A stretch of 64,000 nt of DNA from Ligula intestinalis (taxonomy: Eukaryota; Platyhelminthes; Cestoda; Diphyllobothriidea; Diphyllobothriidae): assembly GCA_036362985.1 (NCBI GenBank), contig JAYGXS010000003.1:72360669-72424668 (forward strand). Reading direction: 5' to 3'. Both the position numbers and the translations under genes were made by a program. The notes below the pieces were generated by a model. It was not told where the DNA came from, did no database searches, and was given only the letters and a program-made list of their open reading frames with translations. Shown piece by piece: positions 34,205-46,859 of the stretch. Every line of letters starts with the position of its first letter. The first letter of the stretch is position 1.

Positions 34205-37200
34205 AGGGAGCTCAGGTAAGTCCTATCACCATCGGCGCTTGGAATGTTCGTTCCCTTTTAGATAACATGAGGAGCATCTGACCGGAACGGAGAACAGCGC
34301 TAATTGCCCGGGAACTAGCGCGCTTCAAGGTGGATATCGCCGCACTCAGTGAAACCTGTTTTTCAAGCGAAGATTCCATAGAAGAGGTGGGTGCCGGCTA
34401 CACCTTCTTCTATGTGGGCCGTCCAACGGCAGAGCGACGCGAGGCCGGCGTCGCCTTTGCCATCCTGAAGGATGGGACAACTACCCTGTACGCCACAGGG
34501 CATCAACGAACACCTGATGAGCCTCCGCCTGCCTCTCTGGGGTGGCAAATTCGCCACCATCCTTAGTGTCTACGCTTCTCCGATGACCAGCTCTGACGAG
34601 ACAAAGAACAAGTTCTACGGGGATCTGCACGCCCTTCTGGCCTCTGTGCCAAAGGCGGACAAGTTTATAGTCCTTTGTGACTTCAATGCCGGTTTCGGCA
34701 CAGACCACACCGCCTGGAGCGGAGTGCTCGGACCCCACGGCCTACGAGGACTCAATGACAATGGCCTACTCCTTCTTCGAACCTGCGTGGTGCACCGTCT
34801 CACGCTGACTAACACCTACTTCAGCCAACCGCTGCAGCACAAGGCAACCTGGATGCACCCCAGATCTCGTCAGTGGCATCTTCTGGATTATGTCCTCGTT
34901 CGGCGGCGCGATCAACAGGACGTACTGGTGACAAAGGCAATGCCGGGTGCCGACGGTGATACCGATCATCGTCTCCTCATCTCTTAGATGCGGATCCGTC
35001 TCCAACCACGCAGACGACCCCAAGGTAAGTGATCTCCAGGTAATTTGAATACTGCTTTGTTAAACTTGCCTGCCAACCATTTGCGTTTCAGCAACGAGCT
35101 GACCCATGAGCTGGACAACCTTCCAGTCGCAGAAGAGAACACCTCCGTAGAGACTCGATGGTGTCAACTATGGGACGTTGTTCAAATCACTGCCAAACGC
35201 ATCCTTGGACCTGCGCCCCATCCACACCAAGACTGGTTCTATGAAAACGATGCATCCATCACTACTTTTATCTCTGAGAAGAATCGCCTACGTAACGTAT
35301 ATGTCGTTAGCCCTACCGACGCCACGAAAGCGGCCTAATACCAAAGTCGCCGTCTTGTACAGCAGCGGCTGCGGGAAATGCAGGACGCTTGGATAGCTCG
35401 TAAAGGTGAGGAAATCCAAGGCTATGCGGATCGCAATGAATGGAAGAACTTCTTCGCTGCGCTCAAAGTGGTCTACGGCCCCGTAGTCAGAGGCACAGCT
35501 CTGCTTTTCTGCGCGGACGGTGCCACCTTCATCACTGAGAAGACCAAACTTCTGATCCACTGGGCCGAGCACTTTCAAAGTGAACACAGCCGGCCCTCTA
35601 CAACCTCTGAGGCTGCCAATGACCGGTTACCGCAAGTGGAAACAAATGTTGACCACGACGTCCCACCCATCCCTGAGGAGACCATCAAGGCTGTGCAGCA
35701 ACTGTCCAGCGGAAAGGCATTCGGGTCCGATGGGATCCCAGCGGAGATCTATAAATATGGTGGTCACCAACTCACAATTCACCTCACCACCCTGTTCCAA
35801 GAGATGTGGTGACAAGGCGAAGTTCCTCAGGATTTCAAAGACGCCACAATTGTCCACCTTTACAAGCGAAAGGGGAATTGTCAAGTCTGCGATAACCACC
35901 GTGGCATCTCACTGCTGAACATTGCCGGTAAAATCTTCGCACCCATTCTCCTCAATCGTCTGAATAGCCACCTGGAACAAGGACTTCTGCCTGAAAGTCA
36001 GTGTGGTTTTCGACGTCACCGCGGCACCACTGACATGATATTTGCCGCGCGTCAGCTGCAGGATAAATGTCAAGAGATGCGGACCCACCTCTACACAACG
36101 TTCGTAGATCCAACAAAAGCCTTCGACACGGTGAACCGGCCCGGACTTTGGAAGGTTATGCAGAAGTTTGGCTCTCCAGAGCACTTCACCCACATGGTTC
36201 GAAAACTCCATGATGGGATGATGGCGCGCGTCACGGACTACGGAATGCTGTCTGAAGCCTTCACAGTGACCAATGGAGTGAAGCAGGGCTGTGTCCTCGC
36301 GCCCACCCTCTTCAGTCTCATGTTCTCTGCCATGCTGATGGCCGCTTACCGTGACGAGCGTCCCGGAATCCCCATCAACTACAGAACGGACGGACGAAAA
36401 CCTCCTCCATATTCGTCGGATGCAGGCCCCCACGCGCGTCTCCACAACCACAGTCCATGATCTGCTGTTTGCGGACGACTGCGTTCTCAACACCACCATC
36501 GAAGCGGACATGCAAAGGAGCGTGGAGCTCTTTGCAGCAGGTTGCACCAAATTTGGCCTCATCATCAACATGGACAAGAAGGTAGTTATGCATCAACCGC
36601 CGCCAGGTGTTGACTTCAATCCCGCACGCATCAACGTCAACGGAGCCGAACTGCAGAACGTGGACAACTTCACTTACCTCGGCAGTACGCTTTCCCACAA
36701 CGCTTAAATAGACGATGAGGTTGCCCGCAGAGTCTCCAAAGCCAGCCAAGCCTTCGGTTGGCTCCAAGCCTCTGTATGGAATCGTCATGGTCTTCAACTG
36801 TTAAAGAAATTGAAGATTTACAAGGCTGTTGTGCTGTCAACACTCTTGTACGGAGCAGAGACTTGGACTGTCTATGCTAGCCAAGCGCGGAAACTGAACC
36901 ACTTTCATGTCAGCTGCCTACGTCGCATATTGAGGGTGAAGTGGCAGGAGAGGATTCCGGACACAGAAATGCTGGAGAAAATGGGAGTTCTCAGCATCCA
37001 GGCCATGCTCAGGCAGACAAAACTGCGCTGGAGCGGACACGTGGTACGTATGAACGATGAACGGCTTCCCAAGCGACTGTTATATGGCGATGTCGCCGTA
37101 GGCACTCGTCGCAAAGGAGGACAGAAGATACTTTACAAGGATACCCTGAAGGGCTCCCTGAAACGTCTCCAAATTAACTCGACGAACCGGGAAGAGCTAG

Positions 37201-37905
37201 CACAGGACCGATCTGTGTTGCGAAGAGCGGTAAAAACGGGCGCCGCAATCTACGAAGCCAGTTGGATCACCACCGCTTAGGCAAACGGACGGCATGCAAG
37301 TCTCATAATCCACGGACGCACACTGCCAACACCCAAATCCTCCCGACGTGTCCGCGCTGTCAACGCAACTTCCGTGCACGCATTGGCTCGGTCGGTCACC
37401 TCTGGAAGCCACGCAACCCTCCTCCGACGTCATCCACGTCTACTGCACCAACCACTCCACCAGACCATACTCTACCCCCCCCCCTCGACGGCAATAATCG
37501 ACGCAAGAGATGCCTCGTTGCCCTCATCCACCAAATCCAACCCACCCGCAACTTCCTCGCCCCCTTCCGACACATCACCGCCCGCCACAACTCGCATCCC
37601 CACACCTGAACCCTCCACCAGCTCTGAGGGCCTGATATGCCCTCACTGCAATCGCACATTTACCTCACGCATCGGCCTAATCGGTCACTTGCGAATCCAT
37701 CGCACAGAGACTGGTGAACTAGTGCCTGGAGCGCCAACACACAGATGAGACCACCGCCTTCACTACCCACACTGCCATTGATCATTCGCTCATCGCATAG
37801 GCCTACTAGGTCACATGCACATTCACGACAGTGGCATTGACCGTGATGTCGACACACCCAGCACCTCACACACCCCCACCACCAGCCCCAGTTCCACTCA
37901 CTAGT
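34205..37905 (+). mobile_element. Decayed LINE with C-terminal zinc fingers
   Basis: Non-LTR retrotransposon on the plus strand in the order APE endonuclease, reverse transcriptase, C2H2 zinc fingers. Frame changes and several stops make it inactive. The 3' end is placed at the last finger-bearing frame; the true element may run further. Confidence 0.87.
34216..37905 (+). pseudogene. LINE endonuclease-RT-C2H2 polyprotein, broken
   Basis: Endonuclease: GAWNVRS start near 34240, VDIAALSET near 34330, [10 protein letters not shown] near 34675 (the usual GDFNAR is altered), TDHRLLIS near 34965. Reverse transcriptase: PEIYK-type segment near 35740, CDNHRGISLLN near 35890, VKQGCVLAPTLFS near 36280, catalytic FADD near 36470, YLGSTLS near 36680. 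Thumb and tail: [10 protein letters not shown] near 37030. C2H2 fingers: CPRCQRNF...H near 37350, CPHCNRTF...H..H near 37640, and a third near 37770 whose first Cys has become Tyr. Stops lie at 34279, 34985, 35336, 35810, 36705, 37278 and 37746. Frame changes are inferred near 34470, 36400 and around the first finger. Fingers on a LINE tail probably bound nucleic acid during integration; this is inference. Confidence 0.85.
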
Positions 37906-39689
37906 CGCTTCACTTCATGATTGCATCGTCCATTTTGCCAGGAAACCCGGGTAAGTTGCCCTCAGATAAGCCGATCTTTCCTCTTACTTTGCTTTACTGT
38001 CCTTATGTAAGATGTCTTTAGCACCACTGCTACTATTACTTGCTAATGCTACCATTAAGCACGGTTTCTTATACCAGCCTCACTAGCATTAGAATCCTTT
38101 AACGTCACGAGCAGCGTAGTCCCAGCTCCTCTCAGGTTTACTCGTCCTTACTCGCAGTCTTCTCTAGGACCTGCAGTGCATTCATTTGCACCTTCAGTCC
38201 TGTTCAAACATTCCTGCTCTCATAGGCAATTTAAGGTGTGATCTTATACCTCATTCATATCATTGCATTCGCATCACGCCTATCACAGTCACCACTCTGG
38301 TGGATTAATTTGTCAGTCATCACCCCCCCCCCCAACTCGCATCTCTAACGTTGCTATCCTGCCAATTTACGCCTAAAATGCCGGCATGGCTGGGTGCGTG
38401 GAGGGCACGGGGGAGGGGGGGGGGCTGATCATCGCTCTCGCCAGTTTAGGCTTACTCTGTCAACGTAACTCCTAGGGGGGGAGTGACCGTCACTGACGCT
38501 CGACCGACCATCGATATCCATGCCGTGCTTACCGTGAGACCGACCGAGGAGTAGAACATGGACAACTGAGGCTTCTCACGATAATCTAACTTGCATAGCA
38601 TGCACAGCTCGAGGCCACGCGGCCTGTAGCAGCGTGGGTAGCAGCAGCTTCTGCTGTCAGAGTCAAGGGGAGTACGAGGCTGCCGTGCACGCGAGACCCA
38701 GCGACTCACAGTAACCCAACGACCGGCAGAGCCAGCCGGCAGTAACCGATTAGCTAGCGCTAGGGGTTCAGCCCAAATTAACCGGGCTCGTTACGCCGTA
38801 TCGTGAACTGCCACTACTAAGAATGGATTATAGCCATATCATCAACGGTAATCCTTACCAGTTCTAACCCGCATCAGCTCTCTAGCAGCCTCAGTCTTGC
38901 AAAATGGGATTTTTTTCTATGCCGCTCTGCTAGTTCTTCTGTTATTAGCAAAGCAAACACGACAGTCGTTGCAGTCACATCGGTCACTCTGCGACAATCC
39001 TTCGATGAAAGGTAAGCTGCGCTCTTGTTCCTGTCCTACCTTTTCTACTTGTTTCTGCTCTCTCTCTCTTCTCCTTTCCTCGTTTCGCTCTGCCCTACCT
39101 TCTCAATTTTCACTCTTCCCTTTCCTTCTTTCTCACCCCTCATCTGCCTATCTTGGTTATCTTCTCGATTTTTTTCTCGTTCCTTGCACACTCTCTAACT
39201 CTCCCTCCTTTTTCTCTTCTTCCTCTTCTTCTTCATTTGCCCATCCACAACTGCAAAGCTCACCAGCTCGTCTTGCTCCTTTCAGCCTTGTCCATGGATG
39301 CCAACCGACAACGGAGCATGGGTAGTGCCTTTCAATCGTTGACTGACTGGTTACTCCTCTCAGGAGGGTGTTGGCCAAGGCTTCATGCAGGGCTGCTCTC
39401 ACCCTTCTGAGATCCAATGGTCTGTATGCACATGCAATGCCAGTCTTCAGCCAACCACGGTCCCTGCGGCCTGGTAGGCGCTGGCACTTTCTCTCACTTC
39501 TGATTCCCTGTTGGTGACTGCGCTCGCGCTCCCACTGGATTTCAGACCCAACTGCGGATGCCCGAAAAGCTAGGCGGTCACTATGCGGTGGGGAAGAGTG
39601 AGGTCGACCTCGGCGCGTTTCTTCCCTCACTATAATAAATCTGAATGCGTCTGAATCTATCGCGGTGCGCTAAAAGCCGTGGCTTGGAG
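37906..39689. other. Intergenic with homopolymer and pyrimidine tracts
   Basis: A C run at 38322-38333 and a G-rich run at 38409-38424 lie about 80 bases apart. 39030-39240 is strongly CT-rich on the plus strand, so open frames there are compositional. No gene is supported. Confidence 0.5.
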
Positions 39690-40260
39690 AGTCTGCCAAC
39701 TGACGGGAAAACTCGGGCACCCACGTAGCTGCTCCTTTTGTACGCGTGTGTCTATGTGTGTGTACAGGATGAGAGGGAGGACTGGGAGTCAGGCTGCAAT
39801 GGCTCCCTCTTAATGTGGCCTTTCTGGCACTTCCACGCAACCGGGAGCATACCTAGCGAGATGGCTGATGCAAGTGTGCGTGTGTTGAGTGACTATCGCG
39901 CCAGCCATCTACACCCTCCCTCATCCCCGGTCTTATTGACTTTGTCTTTACACTGGATACGGAGGTGGGAGTGGTGAGCGAGTGGGTAGATGCTGCGCGA
40001 GTCTGCCTAAACTCCTGTTTTCTCTCGTTCCAGTTCTCTGCGTTGCTCCTGCTTGCTGTCGCTTTCGTGTTGCTTGCCCAACTCGCCTCAGTCTCTGTTG
40101 TGGCTTGCTTCAGCGTTTGCTGCGGCTTGTTGGAGCACGTGGTGCCCATAGTCGAAATCGAGCGGGGAACTGTCGTCATCGGGGCTTCAGAACCACACCT
40201 GTGTGCAGTGCACATCCATGGAACGACATCGTACGCTGTGATAGTCTCCAAGCTAGTATA
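39690..40260 (-). repeat. Dispersed repeat K, long copy
   Basis: Read on the minus strand, it aligns with 44400-44780 on the plus strand. A chance open frame translates in both to H-S-L-T-T, then V-K-T-x-S, then RP-M-x-EG-x-DGW, then HST, and later ATLR-x-SHCS. Conservation of frame could mean a shared old coding origin, but stops interrupt both copies. Confidence 0.6.
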
Positions 40261-40487
40261 CGACGAAGGAAAGGATGAGGAGAAGCAAGAGAAGCAGCAA
40301 CAGAAGCTGTAGGAGACAATATTGAAATGGATTTGGCTTAAGAGATTTTGGGGGACGTCAAGGTAAAACCGTTTTTTTTTTCAAATAAGTAAGTCGGATG
40401 ATGAAAACGCACAAACGCTGCAAGCATCGATTTTCACGTTTTAATTAGATATCATATTTCTCGTTTTACTGTATTTGCAGCCCCCAT

Positions 40488-40640
40488 GCGTGGCATATGT
40501 CGTGTGATGCAAAGCAGAACGTTTAACTTATGCCGTGTCCTGACCTGACCACCCCCTCTGGTCCTCCCCCCCAGGCTGGTCCAGCGCAGCGTTCGCGTGA
40601 CCCGTTATAAGCGTACATTCACGCATCTAGACTGATGTTG
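40488..40640 (+). repeat. Repeat shared, inverted, with 31262-31425
   Basis: Plus-strand partner of the 31.3 kb copy. It ends just before Penelope-like coding sequence at about 40660, so it may be part of that element's leader or terminal repeat. Confidence 0.75.
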
Positions 40641-42470
40641 TTTTAATTGACTGGACGGATTACATTGGGAAAATGCAGTTCATTCTCTTGGACAAAGAAA
40701 AGTATACAAAGACAGGAAAGGAGAAGGATCATATGGATGAGGTTGCAACCCAACTGACTGACTGCCGGAAAAGACTTCAAAGGAGACATCATAAGCGAAC
40801 GTACCTTAAAGTGTCTCCGCCCCGTAGGCATGCATATCCCTTGACTTCACGGCTTACCGAAGATTTACTTAGATGTAACAGCCGTACGTTCCGTCCTAGA
40901 TATGAAAAACTCGACGTACCATATAGCAGTAAAATAGCTAGCAGACAAAACCAAGCCCATACAGGTCAGCTAGCAACACACTGACTGTGAGATACCTTTG
41001 TACTCTTGAACAGCATGCAAAACCCCCGAACCAAACGGTATGGTGACGTTTTCACTAGACGTTTCGTCTCTTTTCAAGAGAGTGCCGGTTACATAAATAA
41101 TCAATTATATCGGTGAATTCATTACCTCGAACCAGCACGATATAGGAATGCCAGTGAATGCACCCAAGGAATAAGTACTAAGATGCATTTTGAATGTGCA
41201 GTTCCTATTTTACAACGGCCTGTAGAGACAGTCGGATGGAGTAGCTATAGGCTCACGCCTTGGTCAGCTTCTAGCGAACAAAATCATGGATAAGCAACAT
41301 GCTCCGAAGCTTCGTGAGCAGATTAATAGTCTGATCCATTATGGGTGCTACGTGCATTATGTGTTCACGGTTGCATCTGATCAAATCAAAACTTCAGCTC
41401 TAAGGCGTACTGTTAATCCGGTGCAACCAGCAAAAGTTGCGCTAGAAGGAGAGCAGTCCGGATCTCTCCCATTTCTCGATGTACTTCTGAATGAAAGGTC
41501 CGACGGGTGTATTCAACGTAGTGTCTATCGTACGAAGACTTGATCCGGGCAATATATCAATTTTGGAGTGTCATACCGTTAAGCTTAAAAAGGTAATGAA
41601 GTAATATGTTTGATACAAAGAGCGAGAAGGATATGCTCGACCGATAGCCTCAAGGAAGAGATTAAGATTACAGAAGGCGTTTTTCGACAAAATTGGTATC
41701 CCAGTCAATTTATTGCTAAGTACATAGCGGAAAGACCGCCAAAGCCCTCACTACTAACAACAGAAACGCATTTTCATCAGGAATGCATTTCAAGGGAACT
41801 TCTAAGAATGTGCCTGAGACAAGCTGCACCAAAAATCTTTCCGATAGCCGACCCCCATGTACTGTTCTCGAATACACAGAGTGATCATGGACAAACTACC
41901 AGTCCAGCCCACCTCTTAAGCATCGATGTATTCACCTGTGCCTTTGCCGCAGCATATAACGGTCGCACAATCTAGTTTTTGTCCAAATGAATACGAGAAA
42001 GTCTTCCAGCATAGTTAGGGAAGGGGCAAGTAAAGACCACTGACGGTTACATTCTAGCGCAACTTGTAGATTCAGATCATCGCGTGGATGCCCAGGAGGC
42101 CTTCCGGGTGATATACAAGTTACTCTCATTCTATTCAAAATTCCTCGAACAGCGTCTGTTGGCTGCGGTTGCCATCAGGTTACTCAAACCACTCCTGTGT
42201 GTCCAAAAGACCTGCGTAAAAGTGTCGCAATTACCCTGGCCGAAATTCGACAACTAAACCGCCCACAGTTTATCACCTCTCTCGGTTGCCTACTCCCCCT
42301 GACGCTGAGCGGATGACTGATCCCCCAATTATTTCCCCCTTCCCCACCCAGACCCTGACAACCTAAGTCTTTTTCTACCAACCCGCATATTTTATTTGGT
42401 TAATTACGATATAAACCTGCATGCCAGAGGATAATTTATCGAAAGCAGATGAATGCTTGCCAATTTGAAT
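40641..42470 (+). mobile_element. Penelope-like element 2, decayed
   Basis: Order of motifs across several frames: FILLDKEKY near 40680; VTFSLDVSSLF near 41044; QSDGVAIGSRLGQLLA near 41235; the degraded active site YVHYVF near 41360 (YVDD expected); SLPFLDVLLNE near 41465; then QRARRICSTDSLKEE and RQNWYPSQFI near 41610-41700. The 42000-42280 segment is a shifted GIY-YIG region that aligns with 47128-47436 (minus) and 48490-48620. The 3' tail to about 42470 aligns with 48780-48850. It is a different subfamily from 29494-31195. Inactive. Confidence 0.8.
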
Positions 42471-43267
42471 GCGCATAAGGCTTGACAGACTGAGGACGTA
42501 ATGTTGTTCCAATGCATCAGATCATTTACATATAGCAGGGCTAAAGACAAATGCAAGTGGAGGCTACTGGTTCACAGCAATAAATGTCCTGCAGGCGTCT
42601 AAAGTGCAACTTCCTTTTACGTGCATGTCATAAGAGCAATAGTCTCCCTCAGAGATTAAAATTCTTACTGAAATCGTAATAGTAGACATATTATCTGGAG
42701 GCATACGAGACAGACTTGCAAGCGGTAGGTTATCCCCGTGGTCGTTTAACTTCCCTCCTCAATACTCCTTCATGCCTTCTTAGAATCAACGAAATATAGC
42801 AGTCCACTTTTTGGTACGACCATCAATAATGCCCTAGAATATAGGCTAATGGGGCCATTACTACTAATGTCTTCCGAGTTAAATAGGAGGGGTCCATTCC
42901 GACTAACATATTACTGGGGTTTTATGAACTGCCGCTCCTGCTACAAAAACCGTCTCATTCTCTTTCTCTCCATACTCGCCCTCAACAACTAGTGGTTTAG
43001 TAACTAATAAGGTAGAGCGTGGAGAAAAAAGAACGTGACACCCTCTCCTCTGATGGTGTCCCTTCCGGGAAGATTCCTCTGCAGTAAACTATATCGGTCA
43101 ACGCAATGGTTGTAGGCTTCGGAGTGAATCTGTACAAGTTTTGCAATCCAATATGCAGTCGTACCCGTGGCAGCCACTACCGACTTAGGGATTTACTATT
43201 TTTCCACAATGTGGTCCTCGTTGATACAATTTCTTGCGTAACGCTGAGTGACAGTAGTTTATACGTC
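42471..43267. other. Intergenic, nothing recognised
   Basis: AT-rich; no coding or repeat structure that I can name. Confidence 0.5.
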
Positions 43268-43715
43268 ATTCAGTCACGATAACATTCACGAATTTTGGGT
43301 GCTGACGCGGTGGAATCTCTCTTCCACTACAATTGCGTTCGGGAACATTGCACACTACCAGGCTTCAGGCTGAAAACAATGGTGCTGAATCTGCAGCCGG
43401 CAATTAACTTATTCTTCAGTCGAGAGTGAGTAACTGTTTGCCGACACAGATTCCTCTGGGGCAGAATACAGGGTCCATAACATTCGAGGAGAGTGGGAAC
43501 ACAGTGTTCGTGTGTCAACCCTTCGCTGTCCCTAACTTCAATCACTCAACGAGCTGCAGTTTTTTTATCCAAAATCGTCCGTTCGATCCATTACTGTACA
43601 TATCTCTCGCTAGTATTGTACCTCTGAAGTCGGTTTTTTTTACTTAAATCAAACTCCTTATTGACCAAGCGTAAAACTAAAACGGAGCCAATAGTGACTG
43701 CAAAATAGGGAGATT
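43268..43715 (+). repeat. LINE 3' end repeat, solo copy
   Basis: Aligns with 63368-63775 from CACGAATTTTGGGTGCTGAC to the GAAACAAACTCCTTAT-like block. The 63 kb copy directly follows a CR1-like reverse transcriptase tail. This one is therefore probably the 3' untranslated end of the same LINE family, 5'-truncated. Confidence 0.65.
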
Positions 43716-44139
43716 TTTTAGGTTTTTCCCTATCTTTAGGGTTTAGAAGGCGTCCAAGATGTGCTTTATCAATTAGCTCTATTTTCAGCTTGCCTATAAA
43801 CTGGCGATGAATAAATAAATGACGGTAGCCCTAAAAAGTCCACTCACCAACTTCCGCATGACCAGTGGTCGATTGAGTGATGAAACTGATGGAATCATAG
43901 GACAGGTCATGGCGTGTAACGGCTGGTGGCGGTGACTCAATAGGTTCCTCGGTGGAGGTGTGAATGTCCGACCAGGGTGACTCATTGCTCTCAGCAAACA
44001 AACGCACACACACACACACTTGACCAGAGTTTTAATAGCAGTAAAAGGATGAAGGCGTTAGCATAGATCCCAGTTCATAAAGCTCGGTTCACAGGACAGT
44101 TCGACCGTCGCATCCGAAGACATTCATATTGTACTCCAC
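43716..44139. other. Intergenic with CA microsatellite
   Basis: Holds an uninterrupted (CA)n run at 44004-44019. Nothing else recognised. Confidence 0.6.
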
Positions 44140-44780
44140 AGCGCGACGGTTAATTAATCGTGCATTCACTTTACGGGATCTTAGACTTGCGTTGCAGCTA
44201 TCGCTCGCTCTCTTCCCTCACCTGCCCTAGCCCGGCGTCAAGGTGAAATCAGGAAGACCGGAGGTGGGATCGGGCGCAGGTGCGACGTAAACCGTGCCTG
44301 ATCCGGCCCTCGTGGTGGCCCAGCAGATCTACCGCGCGGCCCCTGTGGGGTCACAACACGTTAGACAAACAAACACAAACGATAGTCCGACCGTTGATTT
44401 TGATGGCATCCACTACGAGCTTCAACGAGTTGAAGCACACGGTGACTGCGGTTGACGGCAGTGAAGGCTAACAAGTCGGATCTACCCCACTCGCTGACCA
44501 CCTGCGCACCAGGAACCGGTGTCAAGACAGAGTCAGGAAGACCGGAAATGTGGGAGGGCGCAGACGGCTGGCACGAAAAACATTCAACACGCGTGCCAAA
44601 CAGTATGTTCTCGACTGGGAGCGCTATAGAGGCCACATTAAGAAGGAGCCATTGCAGCTGACTCTCAGCCCACAGACAGCCACACCACCCAACAAGACAC
44701 ACACTAGACCGACTGCGGTGTCCCAGATAACCCAGCAGCTGGCAACCCACCAAGTCACGGTGTTTAGCGTACCGCAATAG
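44140..44780. repeat. Cluster of G and K repeat copies
   Basis: 44140-44215 is a minus-strand copy of repeat G (GACTTGCGTTGCAGCTATCGC). 44240-44320 and 44515-44580 carry repeat K (ATCAGGAAGACCGGA blocks). 44400-44780 aligns with 39690-40260 in reverse. The GGCCACATTAAGAAGGAGCCATTGCAGC motif near 44632 is shared with the direct repeats around 29.1 and 31.6 kb. Confidence 0.55.
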
Positions 44781-46859
44781 TTTCAAGCGCATCAGGTTCA
44801 TTTTAGTGAGGAACGAAACGTGCCCAGGGTCGACCTCACTCTCTCCCCCCCCCTCACCACCAGCAACCGACAACCACCCACAATACACCAAAGATGCTCA
44901 GCTGCATCTGCATTAGAAAGCGAACCTGGACGCCCCTCTAGCACAAGCCGTAGTACAACCAGGCAATCTATAATGTTCGCTAGGCCTGTGCATATGTGTG
45001 TGAAGTGGATGGAGATGATGGCCGTTTTTGCTCAGGTCCAGCCGATTAAAATAGAATATAGTGGACACGCTCAAAAACAGCTGAATGCCACGAGACGACA
45101 CTGTACCACAGAACAAGCATAGTACGCCCGCTGTGTTGTTGGACGATACATAAGGACACTCTGCCTCCAGAGAGAACGGAAAGATTCCTTTATCTAAACA
45201 TGGTATCTCGAAAATTTGCATGCGCCTAGGCAGCAGACAAAAGTCCCCATCTCAAAAACCGTTTGTTGGATAAAAAGAAAACATTTAATAAACGATCGGA
45301 CAATGAGTTCGAAAACAGGGCGCAGTGCTAGCACTGATCGCCCTTGCTCTCCGTGAATGGAGCAATTTTTTTGCTAAAATTTTGGATATTAGCTTCAAAA
45401 TAAAGCATTTTCTCTCTCTTAAATAAAACTCATGGTCCTCTTTTGCCATCCATGGCCTCTGCTTCCACCCCTCAAATTTTACATGCTCATCTCCGCGACG
45501 CTTCCCGTCTACCGTCTTCCAAGACGTATGCGAGCGTCTAGGATAACGGTCAGGCACGACTGAATACTTAGTGGGTCAGCGTTACGAAGACGCTTGTTGT
45601 AGTAAACTGGTAATCGAGTACACGAGTCATCCTCTCCGTTGTGAAAATATGTGTCCCCGCTGAGCCTTTAATTAAATTGCCTGGACAGATGCATTGGTGT
45701 CCCCCGAGAGGCCGGTAGAAGGATCAAATAACGTCTTCGGCACACGTTTGCTCTCCGTCTTCCCACATGCATAATTGTATAAATTTGTGTTCAAAAATGG
45801 TGTTCCAACATTTGACTTTTCGAGTTTGTCGCTGGTTGCGCAGTTAACACCGTGTTCATGCCTTCAATGTTGTTACAGAAAGTAACAAGGCACTCTTCGT
45901 ATTGATTGGGGCTACGTCGACCACGAAGGAAGTGTCAACGATCTTGTAGGAAGAATAGGCTTTTTCCACACGGCTAGAATCTTTAACTCCGGGTTCTGAT
46001 TCAACGTTGACCAGGCTGCTCGTCACCTTAAATCCCTAGAAGACAGGGGCGCATCATTCGCACACTGAATGTAGATTTCCAGATGGCCGACAGAATTGAA
46101 AAGACGTATCGGAAAGTGTTTTTTGGGAGAAAGTTCAGTCATTTAAGCAAAAAAATTTTATTCGCCTGAAGGTTTTGTCACTCGAACTCATCATCAGAGC
46201 GAGAGAGAGAGACATAAGGAGAATGAGAGATGAAAGTTGCGGACACGCAAAAGGTTCAATTACCATGTGACCACATACCTATCATAGTTAGCAGCTTTCG
46301 TATCCATCGCCTAAGTCTGATGCAATTATGACTTGCTAGCCCACTGTCACCATTTTATCAGTTTCGCTAACTGCTAGCGCGTTAATTGCTCTACAATTTG
46401 ACACCCCGACACTGGGACCAGTGCTCGACCACATGGCCAATTATCCTGCCCAGGCAATGCCGTGCACTGACTATGAAGATGGTTGTGCTTGTAAGTCGAT
46501 CAGGGCGAAGAACCGTGATTTGAGCTTGTTCACAGTTTTCGCGAAAATGTTTACCTCGAATAAATTTCAGGCGTGGCGAGGTTCCGTCGAATGAACCGCG
46601 ACCCCCGCCTCCCACACTATCGCTGCGTTTTCGGCCATCCACACCCTAAATCACCTCCTATTTGCTGTGTCCGCAACTGCACCAAATCTGGTCGACAACT
46701 GCAGTCGTTACCCGCATCGGCAGTGATTACTTCGGCCTCTGATGAATCTGCGACAATAAACCACTGTGGTGCGGCCGAGCAACCAATCAACGCACTGAGT
46801 GCAACCATCAACGGTGAATGCGGAGACCGCTAGATATGATACAGTAGATTTCCTGTCTC
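44781..46859. other. Intergenic, nothing recognised
   Basis: Two kilobases without a supportable gene. A short GA microsatellite lies near 46198. Open stretches around 46391-46833 on both strands show no domain. Confidence 0.45.

Noticed and set aside
39030..39240. Long hydrophobic open frames suggesting a membrane protein
   Set aside because: The DNA is a CT-rich tract; Leu/Ser/Phe runs follow from composition.
46573..46833. 86-codon plus frame preceded by a polypyrimidine/AG acceptor-like site
   Set aside because: No matching exon before or after and no domain.
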